Assembly: GCA_025997215.1 (NCBI GenBank)
Contig: BNUH01000049.1
Coordinates: 1 to 19,901, forward strand
Length of the DNA stretch: 19,901 nucleotides
Source of the DNA: Clostridia bacterium
GTDB lineage: Bacteria; Bacillota_A; Clostridia; Christensenellales; Aristaeellaceae
Reading direction: 5' to 3'
Shown here: positions 1-7,065 of the stretch, piece by piece
How the letters are laid out: every line of letters begins with the position of its first letter
Numbering within the stretch: position 1 is the stretch's first letter
Notes under the pieces: model-generated
Seen by the model: only the letters and a program-made list of their open reading frames with translations
Told to the model about the DNA's origin: nothing
Database searches by the model: none
Translations under genes and position numbers: made by a program

Positions 1-22
1 GCGAGGTTAATGCTTCTGACAT
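1..22 (-). CDS. 5' end of a phage head gene, cut by the window edge
   Basis: Only seven codons are visible (MSEALTS...), starting at an ATG at 22 on the minus strand. An AAAGGAG ribosome binding site at about 32-38 lies nine bases upstream, which is strong support for a real start. It follows the portal, MuF and small-protein genes in the same direction. In SPP1-like phages the next gene is usually the scaffold or the major capsid protein, so a scaffold protein is the likeliest identity. That is inference from gene order only; too little protein is present to recognise a family. Confidence 0.55.
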
Positions 23-169
23 TGTAATTTTCTCCTTTGTCCGGCGCGTCCAACCATTCTATCGGCGTCGATAAAATGGCCCCCGCGACGTCTCTTTTAA
101 CTTGATTTTGTGTATGAAAAAACCGCTCCCATTCCTGGAAACGGTTGATTCCTATAGGTTTTTTTATTT

Positions 170-209
170 GATCCTTGCGCGTAACTTGTGCGAACTTGTA
201 CGTAACTTG
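170..209. repeat. Short tandem repeat, unit about 11 bp
   Basis: Three consecutive units end in ACTTG: 178-188, 189-198 and 199-209, of 11, 10 and 11 bases. They have the forms CGCGTAACTTG, TGCGAACTTG and TACGTAACTTG. A partial fourth unit (CCTTG) lies just to the left. The spacing is close to one helical turn, which would suit protein binding, but no function can be assigned. Confidence 0.6.
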
Positions 210-265
210 ATTGTCCGCGATATATGGCGAGTACTTTACCTCCCTGTGTGGCCAGCACCTGCGAA

Positions 266-314
266 CACGGATCAGGAGCCTCGCAATCCTGTCGGCCGCG
301 CCGGATTATCCGTG
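266..314. other. Inverted-repeat cluster able to fold as a three-way junction
   Basis: Read on the plus strand, CACGGAT (266-272) is the exact complement of ATCCGTG (308-314). Inside it, CAGGA (273-277) pairs with TCCTG (287-291), and CGGC pairs with GCCG around a CGC loop (about 293-303). The pairings are nested and compatible, so one strand could form a closed three-stem structure. It lies in the leader of the head gene starting at 22, which suggests a cis-acting RNA on the minus strand. No known RNA family was recognised, and the stems are short enough that chance is possible. Confidence 0.35.
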
Positions 315-360
315 CCCTCCCGCCCTATTTGTATTGGCCAACTCTATATGTACTCATAGG

Positions 361-385
361 AAAGGCCGGATCGAATCCGGCCTTT
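361..385 (-). terminator. Hairpin terminator after the small MuF-linked gene
   Basis: A perfect 11-bp inverted repeat, AAAGGCCGGAT / ATCCGGCCTTT, surrounds a 3-base loop and starts about 20 bases past the stop codon of the small minus-strand gene. The T-tract is only three bases in either direction, so termination may be partial. Partial termination would lower expression of the head genes further left relative to portal and MuF. The central part resembles a tRNA T-arm, but no matching acceptor or anticodon stem exists upstream. Confidence 0.65.
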
Positions 386-404
386 GCAGCGCAAATAGAT
401 TACC

Positions 405-641
405 TCAACCGGTTGCGACCATCGTATGTAACGGAAACCCCTCGTTTTTTACAGAGCCGAAATGATTCAAGGCTTTACGCGTATCAAATTGCGTGCTGTC
501 CATCAGCGCGGGCAGCAGCATCACAAACTCCCCTGTTGATTTCATAAAGCCAATAACTCCGCTCGTCTGCTTAGTTTCCCGCGCATAAGCATAGCGAATT
601 TGTTGGTCGTCCTCGGCCATGCGTTCATAGTACCACCACAT
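405..641 (-). CDS. Small protein directly downstream of MuF, function unknown
   Basis: About 78 residues, with no family recognised. The frame opens at an ATG at 647, but the only purine-rich stretch (GGGGG) abuts that ATG. The third codon, ATG at 641, has about six bases of spacing and is preferred. The protein starts MWWYYERMAEDD, has a mixed charged body and no obvious membrane segment. It begins within 30 bases of the MuF stop codon and is followed at once by a terminator, so it is co-expressed with MuF and is the last gene of that transcript. In phages whose MuF carries a toxin domain, a small gene in this position can encode the immunity protein. That role is an inference here; a small head accessory protein is the alternative. 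Confidence 0.6.
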   Translation of the reverse strand: MWWYYERMAEDDQQIRYAYARETKQTSGVIGFMKSTGEFVMLLPALMDSTQFDTRKALNHFGSVKNEGFPLHTMVATG

Positions 642-667
642 GAGCATCCCCCGTTCTCATAATCAAA

Positions 668-2194
668 TCAGTCCTTACGCACCATACTCCACCAATCATA
701 TGTCAGATTGACGATTTCGTGTGCTTGACTATAAGTATACCCTTTTTCGCGCATCAAAGTCAATTCTGCAAGCTCATGCTGCAAGAAAACTATATCGCTG
801 GGTCGTATTTCTTTGCCTTCAATCAACCGTTTCCAAGTCCAGGCTTGTTCGGGATCGGATGCAAAGCGTTTTGTGCCGCCATCGAGTTCATGCTCGTTTA
901 CGAACACGTGAAGTCTGATTGCCTCAATCTGTTCATCCGTGAAATAGGTATGCAAGGCAATATTTTTAGCATCCGAATACGGTTTTCGGTTGCGGATCGC
1001 TTCATAATACTGATCGGCGAACCTATCTTCCCAGCCATCAGTCTTTTTTGCGCCGCTCTCAATAGCCGCGCCTGTTTCGTACATGTTCGTTAGCTCATCA
1101 ACCATACCATTTAGACGCGCAAATTCATAGATTGTTGCAAGTTGAACGTTAATTTTGCTCGATTTATTTGCGGTATTTACTGCAGTATTAATCGGCATCA
1201 TAAATACATCATCAATCATTTTCGCTAGCACCGCCGCGTGTGCTTCCTTCTCGGCCATTGCAGCCGACGCAACACTATCCACGACCGCCAGCGTAGTACA
1301 CCGACAGTTGGGATGCATTGGCGGGCAATTAACACCGGGATAGGCCTCGCTGATATTGAACCGCTGCCCGTCCAGCGGGCCGCACACATCGCACACGCGC
1401 TCATCTTTAGCTGTCATGTATTCGTATTGCGTTAAGCCTGCGCGCCTGTAGCTCTCCAACGTAGTTTGGTTGTGGACGTATGTCGCCTCTGTACGCACCA
1501 GCCGCCGCGCGTTCGCCAGGCCCACACCCATTTCCTCGGCAATGCGCCGCGCCATATCGTCTACCGAATCGCCGTTAAGCAGCCCTGACGTCATGACGGA
1601 TTCAAGCGTCGACTGCAGCTGCGCCGCGTTATCCCATATCCGCGCGCTGTAATTCTTTCCGCTCCACGGTTCGGCCAATATCTGATGGAGCGTTTGAGAA
1701 TCCAGCCGAACGCCCGCCGCGCCTAGCCGCTCCCACATCTCCTGCGCTGCCTCGTCCGCACTGATCCCGAAAACGTTTTTTAGGTAGTCCGTAGTAGCAG
1801 TCTCTTGCGCTGCCGCTACCCGCGATAGTTGCGCGCGCATGTTGTCCTGCAGCGATTCCAGACGCGTGATACGGAAATTCGCCGCGCGTGTCGCCGCCCT
1901 CTGTGCCAGGCGCATGTATTCCTCGCCGAACGCGGGTAACGCCCTGATCTGCGGGAGCAGCGCCAAATATTCCTCATACGATATCGGCGCGGATATGGCT
2001 GCCTTAGCCTCGGCCTCGGTCATTTTATAACGTTTGGCGTAGTTGTAGATAATGCTCTCGACGCTCTCGGTTATGTTCTGCGTTCCCGCCTTGTACGCCC
2101 TGGATATTTTATCCATCGTCGCCTGCTCGTCGGCATATGCACGGTCGGACGTCTGCTCGGCGCGCTCACGCCAGTAATCCGTACCTTTGGCCAT
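668..2194 (-). CDS. Phage minor head protein, SPP1 gp7 / Mu gpF (MuF) family, with C-terminal extension
   Basis: 508 residues. The N-terminal 230 residues are helical and charged, as in SPP1 gp7-like proteins that bind the portal and enter the head. The MuF core is at about residues 225-305: an NARRLVRTEATYVHNQ segment, then a metal-binding cluster with C268, C271, C290, H294, C297 and C299 (CDVCGPLDGQ ... CPPMHPNCRC). A further 200 residues follow, which is longer than a plain MuF protein. The last 80 contain an HELAE motif (H473, E474, E477), an AHE motif (H492) and a terminal YDWW. This tail resembles C-terminal modules of MuF proteins and polymorphic toxins as I recall them, but no catalytic activity can be asserted. 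The gene sits 20 bases after the portal gene and just before a small gene. Confidence 0.9.
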   Translation of the reverse strand: MAKGTDYWRERAEQTSDRAYADEQATMDKISRAYKAGTQNITESVESIIYNYAKRYKMTEAEAKAAISAPISYEEYLALLPQIRALPAFGEEYMRLAQRAATRAANFRITRLESLQDNMRAQLSRVAAAQETATTDYLKNVFGISADEAAQEMWERLGAAGVRLDSQTLHQILAEPWSGKNYSARIWDNAAQLQSTLESVMTSGLLNGDSVDDMARRIAEEMGVGLANARRLVRTEATYVHNQTTLESYRRAGLTQYEYMTAKDERVCDVCGPLDGQRFNISEAYPGVNCPPMHPNCRCTTLAVVDSVASAAMAEKEAHAAVLAKMIDDVFMMPINTAVNTANKSSKINVQLATIYEFARLNGMVDELTNMYETGAAIESGAKKTDGWEDRFADQYYEAIRNRKPYSDAKNIALHTYFTDEQIEAIRLHVFVNEHELDGGTKRFASDPEQAWTWKRLIEGKEIRPSDIVFLQHELAELTLMREKGYTYSQAHEIVNLTYDWWSMVRKD

Positions 2195-2214
2195 GTCCGC
2201 GCCTCCAAACCGTC

Positions 2215-3582
2215 CTAATTTGTCACAGGTTCCACGTTTTTATAGTTATTTGTATTGAAGTAAGTATCCACCCGCGCCGTATCCGCGTTCTTTTGATCGT
2301 TAAGAAGTGCGATTGCGGCCTTCGAATCAGTGATAAACGGCAGCTGTGTCAGTAATAATTCGTTCGGCACGATCCCTTGCAGCATCTGTACTTCCTGTGC
2401 TATCTCTAGCTCATTGACTGGCAATGAACGCGTGAATGTGATCGTCACCTCGTCAACATCCATATCCGCCGAGCCCAGCAATGACAGCGCCTCCGCAAAC
2501 AGCCGCAGCCGCTCCCTTAACCCTTCCTCGAACCATCGCTGCTTGCCCTTGGTCAGCTGCTCAAGTCCGAATAGCTTGTATCGTAGGCTGATCCCCGATA
2601 TATTCCCGCCGAAATTCTGGTCGGATAAATCGGGCACCATCGAAAACTTATGAATATCCGATTTTATGGAATCCGTGAGTACCTGCGTGTCTGATTCATC
2701 CAATGCCTTGGTCAGCCATTGCACCGACGCCTCGCTGTCGGGGAGTGTGAGTATCTTGTCCTCACGCAGCCGCTGGGCCACCGTTCGATTGTCTTGCGAA
2801 TCGATTGGCGGCGCGACTTCGCCTACGCCCGTAAACACCAGGAGGCTTTCTACAAACGCTTGTTTGTCGTTCGTCCGATCCGACTGGATCAAGTCGTACG
2901 CATCGATCAGCGGTATCACCCCGTCGAAGTCGCCGCACTCGTCCGCGTTGTTCCAATATTCCACTATCGGGACGCGGCCCAGCGGATGCGGTTCTATATT
3001 CGTCAGCTTTAACGATTGCATGTCCGTACCGCTAAATATCTGCGTCGAAAATGCCATATATACCTTACATTCGAACCCGTCCGGCTCCCCGTTATCGTCG
3101 AATGCCTCGCTCCATGTCACCCCGAATAGCGGCGCGTGCTCGACCGTGTCGTCGTACACCACGAACGCGGATCGTGGATCCAGCGATGCACAGCGCGGCC
3201 TTGAATCCTCGCCAAAGTACACGATCTCCACCGCCACACCGTATATGCTGGCGTTTTGCGCCAGTTCAACGTCGACGCTTTCAACATTCGCGCGGCTGTA
3301 CGCTTCCACTATCGCATCGGCAGCGCCTGCATACTGAATCGGTGAGCCGACCAGATAACCGCTGGCAATGGTCGTGATGTATTTCGGGTACGCCGCCACG
3401 ACCTTGTTATTGGCCGTACCAAACGCCTTCACACGCTCGGTTATTGCGTGCTCGCCGTCGTAATACCGTTTGGCGCGTTCCATCCGCTCCAGCGGCTTGC
3501 CCTGGAACTCGCGCAGGACGCTCCGCAGCAGCCCCTCGCCTATTCCATCCGCGCCTACCGCGCTCGATCCGCGTACTATCAT
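2215..3582 (-). CDS. Phage portal protein, SPP1 gp6-like
   Basis: 455 residues. Portal proteins form the dodecameric ring at one head vertex through which DNA is pumped by the terminase. Family features include an early segment with RAKRYYDGEHAI, then NNKVVAAYPKYIT with GYLVGSPIQY (residues about 60-85), typical of SPP1-type portals. The middle has NDKQAFVESLLVF and later GNISGISLRYKLFGLEQL, matching the stem and clip region. Length is close to the roughly 500 residues of SPP1 gp6. It lies ten bases after terminase large and 20 bases before MuF, the classical terminase-portal-MuF order. Confidence 0.95.
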   Translation of the reverse strand: MIVRGSSAVGADGIGEGLLRSVLREFQGKPLERMERAKRYYDGEHAITERVKAFGTANNKVVAAYPKYITTIASGYLVGSPIQYAGAADAIVEAYSRANVESVDVELAQNASIYGVAVEIVYFGEDSRPRCASLDPRSAFVVYDDTVEHAPLFGVTWSEAFDDNGEPDGFECKVYMAFSTQIFSGTDMQSLKLTNIEPHPLGRVPIVEYWNNADECGDFDGVIPLIDAYDLIQSDRTNDKQAFVESLLVFTGVGEVAPPIDSQDNRTVAQRLREDKILTLPDSEASVQWLTKALDESDTQVLTDSIKSDIHKFSMVPDLSDQNFGGNISGISLRYKLFGLEQLTKGKQRWFEEGLRERLRLFAEALSLLGSADMDVDEVTITFTRSLPVNELEIAQEVQMLQGIVPNELLLTQLPFITDSKAAIALLNDQKNADTARVDTYFNTNNYKNVEPVTN

Positions 3583-3592
3583 AATCTTTCTC

Positions 3593-4846
3593 CTATATAC
3601 CCAACACCGATCGCTTCATTGTCTTTACCACACGATCATCAGCCAACGCTTCAACGGCATAACGCACCGCGTCGATCGTGTGATTGTCCGCGTCCGGGTA
3701 TTCCGCCATGAAGTTGCCGAAACGATCCTGACGATACTCATATGCCGTGAATTCCCGCGCCGCGTTCGGGCAGCGCGCCGGATCGATCACGATCGCCGCG
3801 CGATCCTGCAGCCAACGCATACCGTGCTCGATCGAACCAGGGCCTTTCTTCGCCGCCTGCGCGTTAATATTGCCCCGACGCAGCGTGTCGATCATCCTCG
3901 GATCCGCGTTATCGCATGTCACAACCTCACGCCCGCATAACCCGTTCACGCGTCCGATCAGCGTCTCGGTCGGCGTGCGCACGCCGTAAAACTCGTTCAG
4001 GATGTACAACCGCGACGAACGTTTGTCGTATGCCGTACGTATTAACACGTCCGGATCGACCGCGAACCCGAAGTCCATACCGTTGTGGAACCTATCGAAT
4101 TTTTTGAGCAGTTCGACTGGGATCGGCTCAAGCACCACGTTATCGAACACCGCGCCGCCCGTACCCGTCACCTCGCCCAGGTACACGTTCCGATAAACCC
4201 GCTCGTTGGTTGCATGGACATGCTCGGCCTCCGACAGAAACGCCTCGCCTAGCCATTCCGGTGGCATCGATCGGTAGTCGCTGTCGTGAACCAAACGCCT
4301 CGGATCAATCTCCAACGCCGCAGTGTTCACCCAGTTCCGCGCCGATTTCGGCGGGTTGTAGCTGTAGAACACAATCGGCCGCTTAGCACCTCTAAGGACA
4401 CTATCCAGAATCGTCCGGATGTCCGACATTCCATTGAATTCGCTCAATTCCTCGAACCATGTGTATTTGAAATACCCGCGCGCCAGCTTGACGCCTTTGG
4501 ACTTCATCGGATCATCCGCGCCTCGGAACAATATCCGTTGGCCCGTAGGCCGTAATATTATCTGCATCGGACTGTAACGGAATTGGAACAGCTCCATCCA
4601 ACCAAGCGTCCGGATTGCCCAGACCATTTGCTCGAACACCGAATCCCGCAGCGTATCCGCCACTTTCCGGTAAATAATGGCGTTTCGGTTCGGATCGCGC
4701 ACCATTCCGGATATAATTTCCAGGCTGATATAACTGGATTTCCCACTCCCGCGCCCGCCCTTAAGCCAATAATGCAGGTGATCCCCGCGCCTCACGTCCC
4801 GGTGGACGCCCTCGAACGCGGGCGACACTATATCGTCTATTCGCAC
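3593..4846 (-). CDS. terL: Terminase large subunit (ATPase and nuclease), PBSX/SPP1 type
   Basis: 417 residues. It powers DNA packaging and cuts the concatemer. The ATPase Walker A is GGRGSGKS (residues 30-37). The Walker B / catalytic region is YTWFEELSEF (128-137), with F131-E132-E133. The C-terminal RNase H-like nuclease shows NGMDFG with D258, CDNADP with D312, and DADNHTIDAVRYA (385-397). Length is typical for terminase_3/6 proteins of PBSX-like phages. The start overlaps the end of the small subunit gene by ten bases, indicating coupled translation. All motif residues look intact, so the packaging motor could still be functional although the prophage has lost its integrase. Confidence 0.96.
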   Translation of the reverse strand: MRIDDIVSPAFEGVHRDVRRGDHLHYWLKGGRGSGKSSYISLEIISGMVRDPNRNAIIYRKVADTLRDSVFEQMVWAIRTLGWMELFQFRYSPMQIILRPTGQRILFRGADDPMKSKGVKLARGYFKYTWFEELSEFNGMSDIRTILDSVLRGAKRPIVFYSYNPPKSARNWVNTAALEIDPRRLVHDSDYRSMPPEWLGEAFLSEAEHVHATNERVYRNVYLGEVTGTGGAVFDNVVLEPIPVELLKKFDRFHNGMDFGFAVDPDVLIRTAYDKRSSRLYILNEFYGVRTPTETLIGRVNGLCGREVVTCDNADPRMIDTLRRGNINAQAAKKGPGSIEHGMRWLQDRAAIVIDPARCPNAAREFTAYEYRQDRFGNFMAEYPDADNHTIDAVRYAVEALADDRVVKTMKRSVLGI

Positions 4847-5217
4847 TCATCATCGTCTCCAGCCTCCGCCCACACGTCGATAAACTGCGGCAGCTCCAGC
4901 GACAAGCCCACCCTGTCCCGGAACATGCCTAGGTGCTTGCCCATTAACTCGAACGCCTTCAAGCGGTCGGCGGGCCTTGTCTCCGCGTCCTCCGCTATCG
5001 CCGTTATCCCGTCAAATATTCGTTGTATATCGTAACCGCTGCGCAATGATTCGTCTTTCCGCCGTAACTCTATCGCTTGCGAAACCTCAACATTGTTCAA
5101 CATTCTTGACCCGATCGAGTACGCCGTCTTTTCACTGTAACCCGCCCGGATCGCTGCCTGTGTCGCGTTCAGATCAGCCATGTACTCGTCAACGAACCGC
5201 TGCTGCTTGGGCGTCAT
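4837..5217 (-). CDS. terS: Terminase small subunit
   Basis: 126 residues. It recognises the packaging site and hands DNA to the large subunit. The N-terminus TPKQQRFVDEYM with NATQAAIRAGYS and a following helix (residues about 3-45) is the signature of the Terminase_2 family, including its DNA-binding helix-turn-helix. The C-terminal half is acidic and ends GDDDECE, a plausible large-subunit docking tail. The gene overlaps terminase large by ten bases and its own start overlaps the holin stop by four bases (5214-5217), so the three genes form one tightly packed unit. Confidence 0.95.
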   Translation of the reverse strand: MTPKQQRFVDEYMADLNATQAAIRAGYSEKTAYSIGSRMLNNVEVSQAIELRRKDESLRSGYDIQRIFDGITAIAEDAETRPADRLKAFELMGKHLGMFRDRVGLSLELPQFIDVWAEAGDDDECE

Positions 5218-5591
5218 GGCTGTTCATTCTGCCCGTCTGTCTCGTCTGAATCCTCAAATAGATCAGACAAGTCAATGTTTACTTCGAACGCTTTATCCAT
5301 CATCGCAGTGTGCAGCCGCAGCACGGCGGCCTCTATCGTGGCGTCGACCATCGCCATATCAAACGTGAACCCATGCTCGGCCAGATAATTGACCACCCAC
5401 ATCTTTTTCTCGTGTCCCTGCTCGCTGTTGTACAACTGTTCCGCCGCCGCCACAAGCATGTCGATCGTTGTTGTAAACTTGGCAAGTGCCTCCCTGCTGA
5501 ACTTAACCCGTAGCAGCGGCAGGAGCTTGTAGGCCACCACGCCCGCTATTATCGTTATCAGACCCAGGACTATCGGTGTTATGTTGATCAT
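5214..5591 (-). CDS. Phage holin, LL-H family
   Basis: 125 residues when started at ATG 5591, which has AAAGGAG seven to nine bases upstream; a longer upstream frame lacks such a site and would extend into the vapB promoter. The N-terminus has a single hydrophobic segment (about residues 5-28, MINITPIVLGLITIIAGVVA...). A charged helical region and an acidic tail follow (DLFEDSDETD). This is the layout of LL-H-type holins, small membrane proteins that permeabilise the cell membrane at lysis. Its position directly upstream of terminase small is unusual, because lysis genes normally follow the tail genes. A membrane-anchored packaging accessory protein is the alternative. Confidence 0.7.
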   Translation of the reverse strand: MINITPIVLGLITIIAGVVAYKLLPLLRVKFSREALAKFTTTIDMLVAAAEQLYNSEQGHEKKMWVVNYLAEHGFTFDMAMVDATIEAAVLRLHTAMMDKAFEVNIDLSDLFEDSDETDGQNEQP

Positions 5592-5614
5592 GGTTTTACG
5601 CTCCTTTTTGTTTG

Positions 5615-5642
5615 GTGCAATTTTTGCACTTTTCTCTTGCAC
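5615..5642. promoter_or_regulatory. TTGCAC repeats between holin and vapB
   Basis: The hexamer TTGCAC occurs inverted at 5615-5620 (GTGCAA), then direct at 5624-5629 and 5637-5642. The first two form a perfect GTGCAA-TTT-TTGCAC palindrome, and the third is the -35 box of the vapB promoter. The arrangement suggests a binding site for the VapBC complex or a phage regulator. It lies just upstream of the holin start on the other strand and could influence both directions. Confidence 0.4.
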
Positions 5643-5665
5643 TGTCATATACTTTGGTATATACT
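5637..5665 (+). promoter_or_regulatory. vapBC promoter with overlapping operator
   Basis: The -35 box is TTGCAC (5637-5642) and the -10 box is TATACT (5660-5665), with the ideal 17-base spacer. An inverted repeat ATATAC-TTTG-GTATAT (5647-5662) overlaps the -10 box. VapB antitoxins of the AbrB fold typically repress their own operon, alone or with VapC, through such palindromes. The promoter is 19 bases from the vapB start codon. Confidence 0.7.
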
Positions 5666-5683
5666 GCACTAGGAGGTGTTGTT

Positions 5684-5914
5684 ATGGATACCGCAAAGTT
5701 ATTCAATAACGGTAGAAGTCAAGCCGTTCGACTGCCAAAGGAATGCCGCTTCCCCGGCAACGAAGTGGGCTATCGGAAAGTCGGAGACATGGTTATACTG
5801 TTTCCGCCCGATCGCGCGTGGGATATTTTCAAATCCAGTTTCGGCGCGGCCAGCGACGATTTCATGCGTGATGGTCGTGCGGAGTATATAGAATCAAAGC
5901 GTGAACATTTATGA
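5684..5914 (+). CDS. vapB: VapB-type antitoxin, AbrB/MazE fold
   Basis: 76 residues from ATG 5684, which follows AGGAGGT at 5671-5677. The N-terminus MDTAKLFNNGRSQAVRLPKE is the signature of VapB antitoxins with a SpoVT/AbrB swapped-hairpin DNA-binding domain. The C-terminal part (DDFMRDGRAEYIESKREHL) would wrap around VapC and block its active site. It overlaps vapC by an ATGA, giving translational coupling. It is on the opposite strand to all surrounding late phage genes and has its own promoter, so it behaves as an independent cargo unit (moron). Length is normal for the family and no damage is visible. Confidence 0.93.
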   Translation: MDTAKLFNNGRSQAVRLPKECRFPGNEVGYRKVGDMVILFPPDRAWDIFKSSFGAASDDFMRDGRAEYIESKREHL

Positions 5915-6318
5915 CGTATATGCTTGATACAAACGTATGCATAGACGTCATGCGCAAAAAATCGCCGTTGCTGGAAGAGCGCATTCACTTGCATTTTCCG
6001 CAAGGCCTGGCTATTTCATCGATAACCCTTGCCGAATTGGAACACGGCGTCGCCGTTAGTGCGCGGCAAGAGCAAAATGCCGCTGCACTGCATAATTTCG
6101 TATGCGGCGTTAAAGTGCTAGCCTTTGACGCCAATGCCGCCCGTCAATATGGCATAGTCCGCGCAGCGTTAGAGAAGCGTAGGCAAGTTATAGGCGTACC
6201 CGATATGTTTATCGCAGGACATGCTCTGGCCGTCAACCTAATTCTTGTAACCCATAATACTCGTGAGTTTACGCGTGTTGACGGCTTGACTGTCGAAGAT
6301 TGGATTCTTCCAAGCTAG
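5911..6318 (+). CDS. vapC: VapC toxin, PIN-domain ribonuclease
   Basis: 135 residues. VapC toxins are Mg2+-dependent endoribonucleases, often cleaving tRNA or rRNA. The PIN-domain acidic residues are present: D6 in YMLDTN, E42 in LAELEHG, D98 in VPDMFIAGHA, and the TxN(N/T)xxEF-like element at 114-120 (THNTREF). The full family length and all motif residues suggest an active toxin. The start overlaps vapB by four bases. The last 50 bases (6269-6318) overlap the 3' end of the convergent methyltransferase gene. It may kill or arrest cells that lose the prophage, or act in phage competition; both are inference. Confidence 0.94.
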   Translation: MTYMLDTNVCIDVMRKKSPLLEERIHLHFPQGLAISSITLAELEHGVAVSARQEQNAAALHNFVCGVKVLAFDANAARQYGIVRAALEKRRQVIGVPDMFIAGHALAVNLILVTHNTREFTRVDGLTVEDWILPS

Positions 6319-7036
6319 CATCGCACTCCGCCTCCACCCGTCGCCTAGCTGTCTCCGCAATGGCTGGCACAACCTCGATCCCCATACCCTCATAACCTTC
6401 CAGCGCGGCAGCAATGATCGTCGTCCCGCTGCCCGCGAACGGATCGAGGATCACGCCGCCCGGCGTAGTAATCCTAACCAATTCCCGCATAAGCGCCAGC
6501 GGCTTTACCGTCATGTGCGCGCGGTTTCGGTCGTAGACGACGTTATGACGGTACACGCCCGGCGCGACTTTTGACGCGTACCCGCTTTCACGATCGCGCG
6601 GCATCGCGCCTTTGCTGGCGAATACGATGAACTCCGCGTCCTGACGCGGTCGGCCAAGCTGTGGACGGCTGTTTACCTTGTCCCAAACCAGCAGCCCGCG
6701 AATAGTCCAGCCTGATATGCCCACCATGTCCTGAACGTCCGCTATCTGCCGCCAGTCGCAGAATACCAGCATCGGCGCGCCGTCCTTGCATACCCGCAGC
6801 CCCTCGCGCATCCATTCCTGTGTGAATCTCCGCCACGTGCGCGGCATCATCCCGTCCGCGAAGTCTATTTGCGTGCTCTTACCTTTGGTATTCGTGTATT
6901 TCTGGGCGGTAGTCATCTTATACTCACGGCCCGAACCTCCCGAACAGTACGGCGGATCCGTAATCAGCGCGTCAAATGATCCGTCTGCGATGTCCTGCAT
7001 CACCGCCAACGCGTCGCCATGGATGATATCAAGCAT
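6269..7036 (-). CDS. Orphan DNA methyltransferase (N6-adenine or N4-cytosine), beta-class order
   Basis: 255 residues from ATG 7036, just after GGAGGT; an in-frame ATG at 7072 lies inside a hairpin-bearing leader and is less likely. The catalytic motif DPPY is at 27-30 and the S-adenosylmethionine-binding motif DPFAGSGTT at 198-206, the beta-class order. WDKVNSRPQLGRPRQDAEFI (119-138) is typical of phage solitary methyltransferases. No restriction enzyme is nearby, so the likely role is modifying phage DNA against host restriction or regulating by methylation. The last 15 or so residues are read from the antisense of vapC and look like a replaced tail. A promoter lies upstream at 7112-7117. 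Confidence 0.92.
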   Translation of the reverse strand: MLDIIHGDALAVMQDIADGSFDALITDPPYCSGGSGREYKMTTAQKYTNTKGKSTQIDFADGMMPRTWRRFTQEWMREGLRVCKDGAPMLVFCDWRQIADVQDMVGISGWTIRGLLVWDKVNSRPQLGRPRQDAEFIVFASKGAMPRDRESGYASKVAPGVYRHNVVYDRNRAHMTVKPLALMRELVRITTPGGVILDPFAGSGTTIIAAALEGYEGMGIEVVPAIAETARRRVEAECDASLEESNLRQSSRQHA

Positions 7037-7065
7037 GGTACCTCCGACTTTTGGGCATAAAATGG

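Larger units (their letters stand above)
23..404 (-). other. About 380-base gap between two phage head genes, probably an untranslated leader
   Basis: No convincing gene was found here. On the minus strand two frames stay open for long stretches (306 down past 23, and about 325 to 97), but neither has a usable start codon next to a ribosome binding site. A good GGAGG at about 239-243 is followed by no ATG, GTG or TTG in either open frame. The gap contains a hairpin terminator, a cluster of inverted repeats that could fold as a three-way junction, and a short tandem repeat, each listed separately. No clear sigma-A promoter was found for the gene starting at 22. Confidence 0.4.

Noticed and set aside
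116..165. A-run and T-run with GG/CC that could pair around 120-160 as a terminator
   Set aside because: The paired region is interrupted by a large unstructured loop and not supported by position relative to a gene end.
364..384. Sequence like a tRNA T-arm (GGATCGAATCC)
   Set aside because: No acceptor-stem partner or anticodon arm lies at the right distance upstream; a terminator hairpin explains it better.
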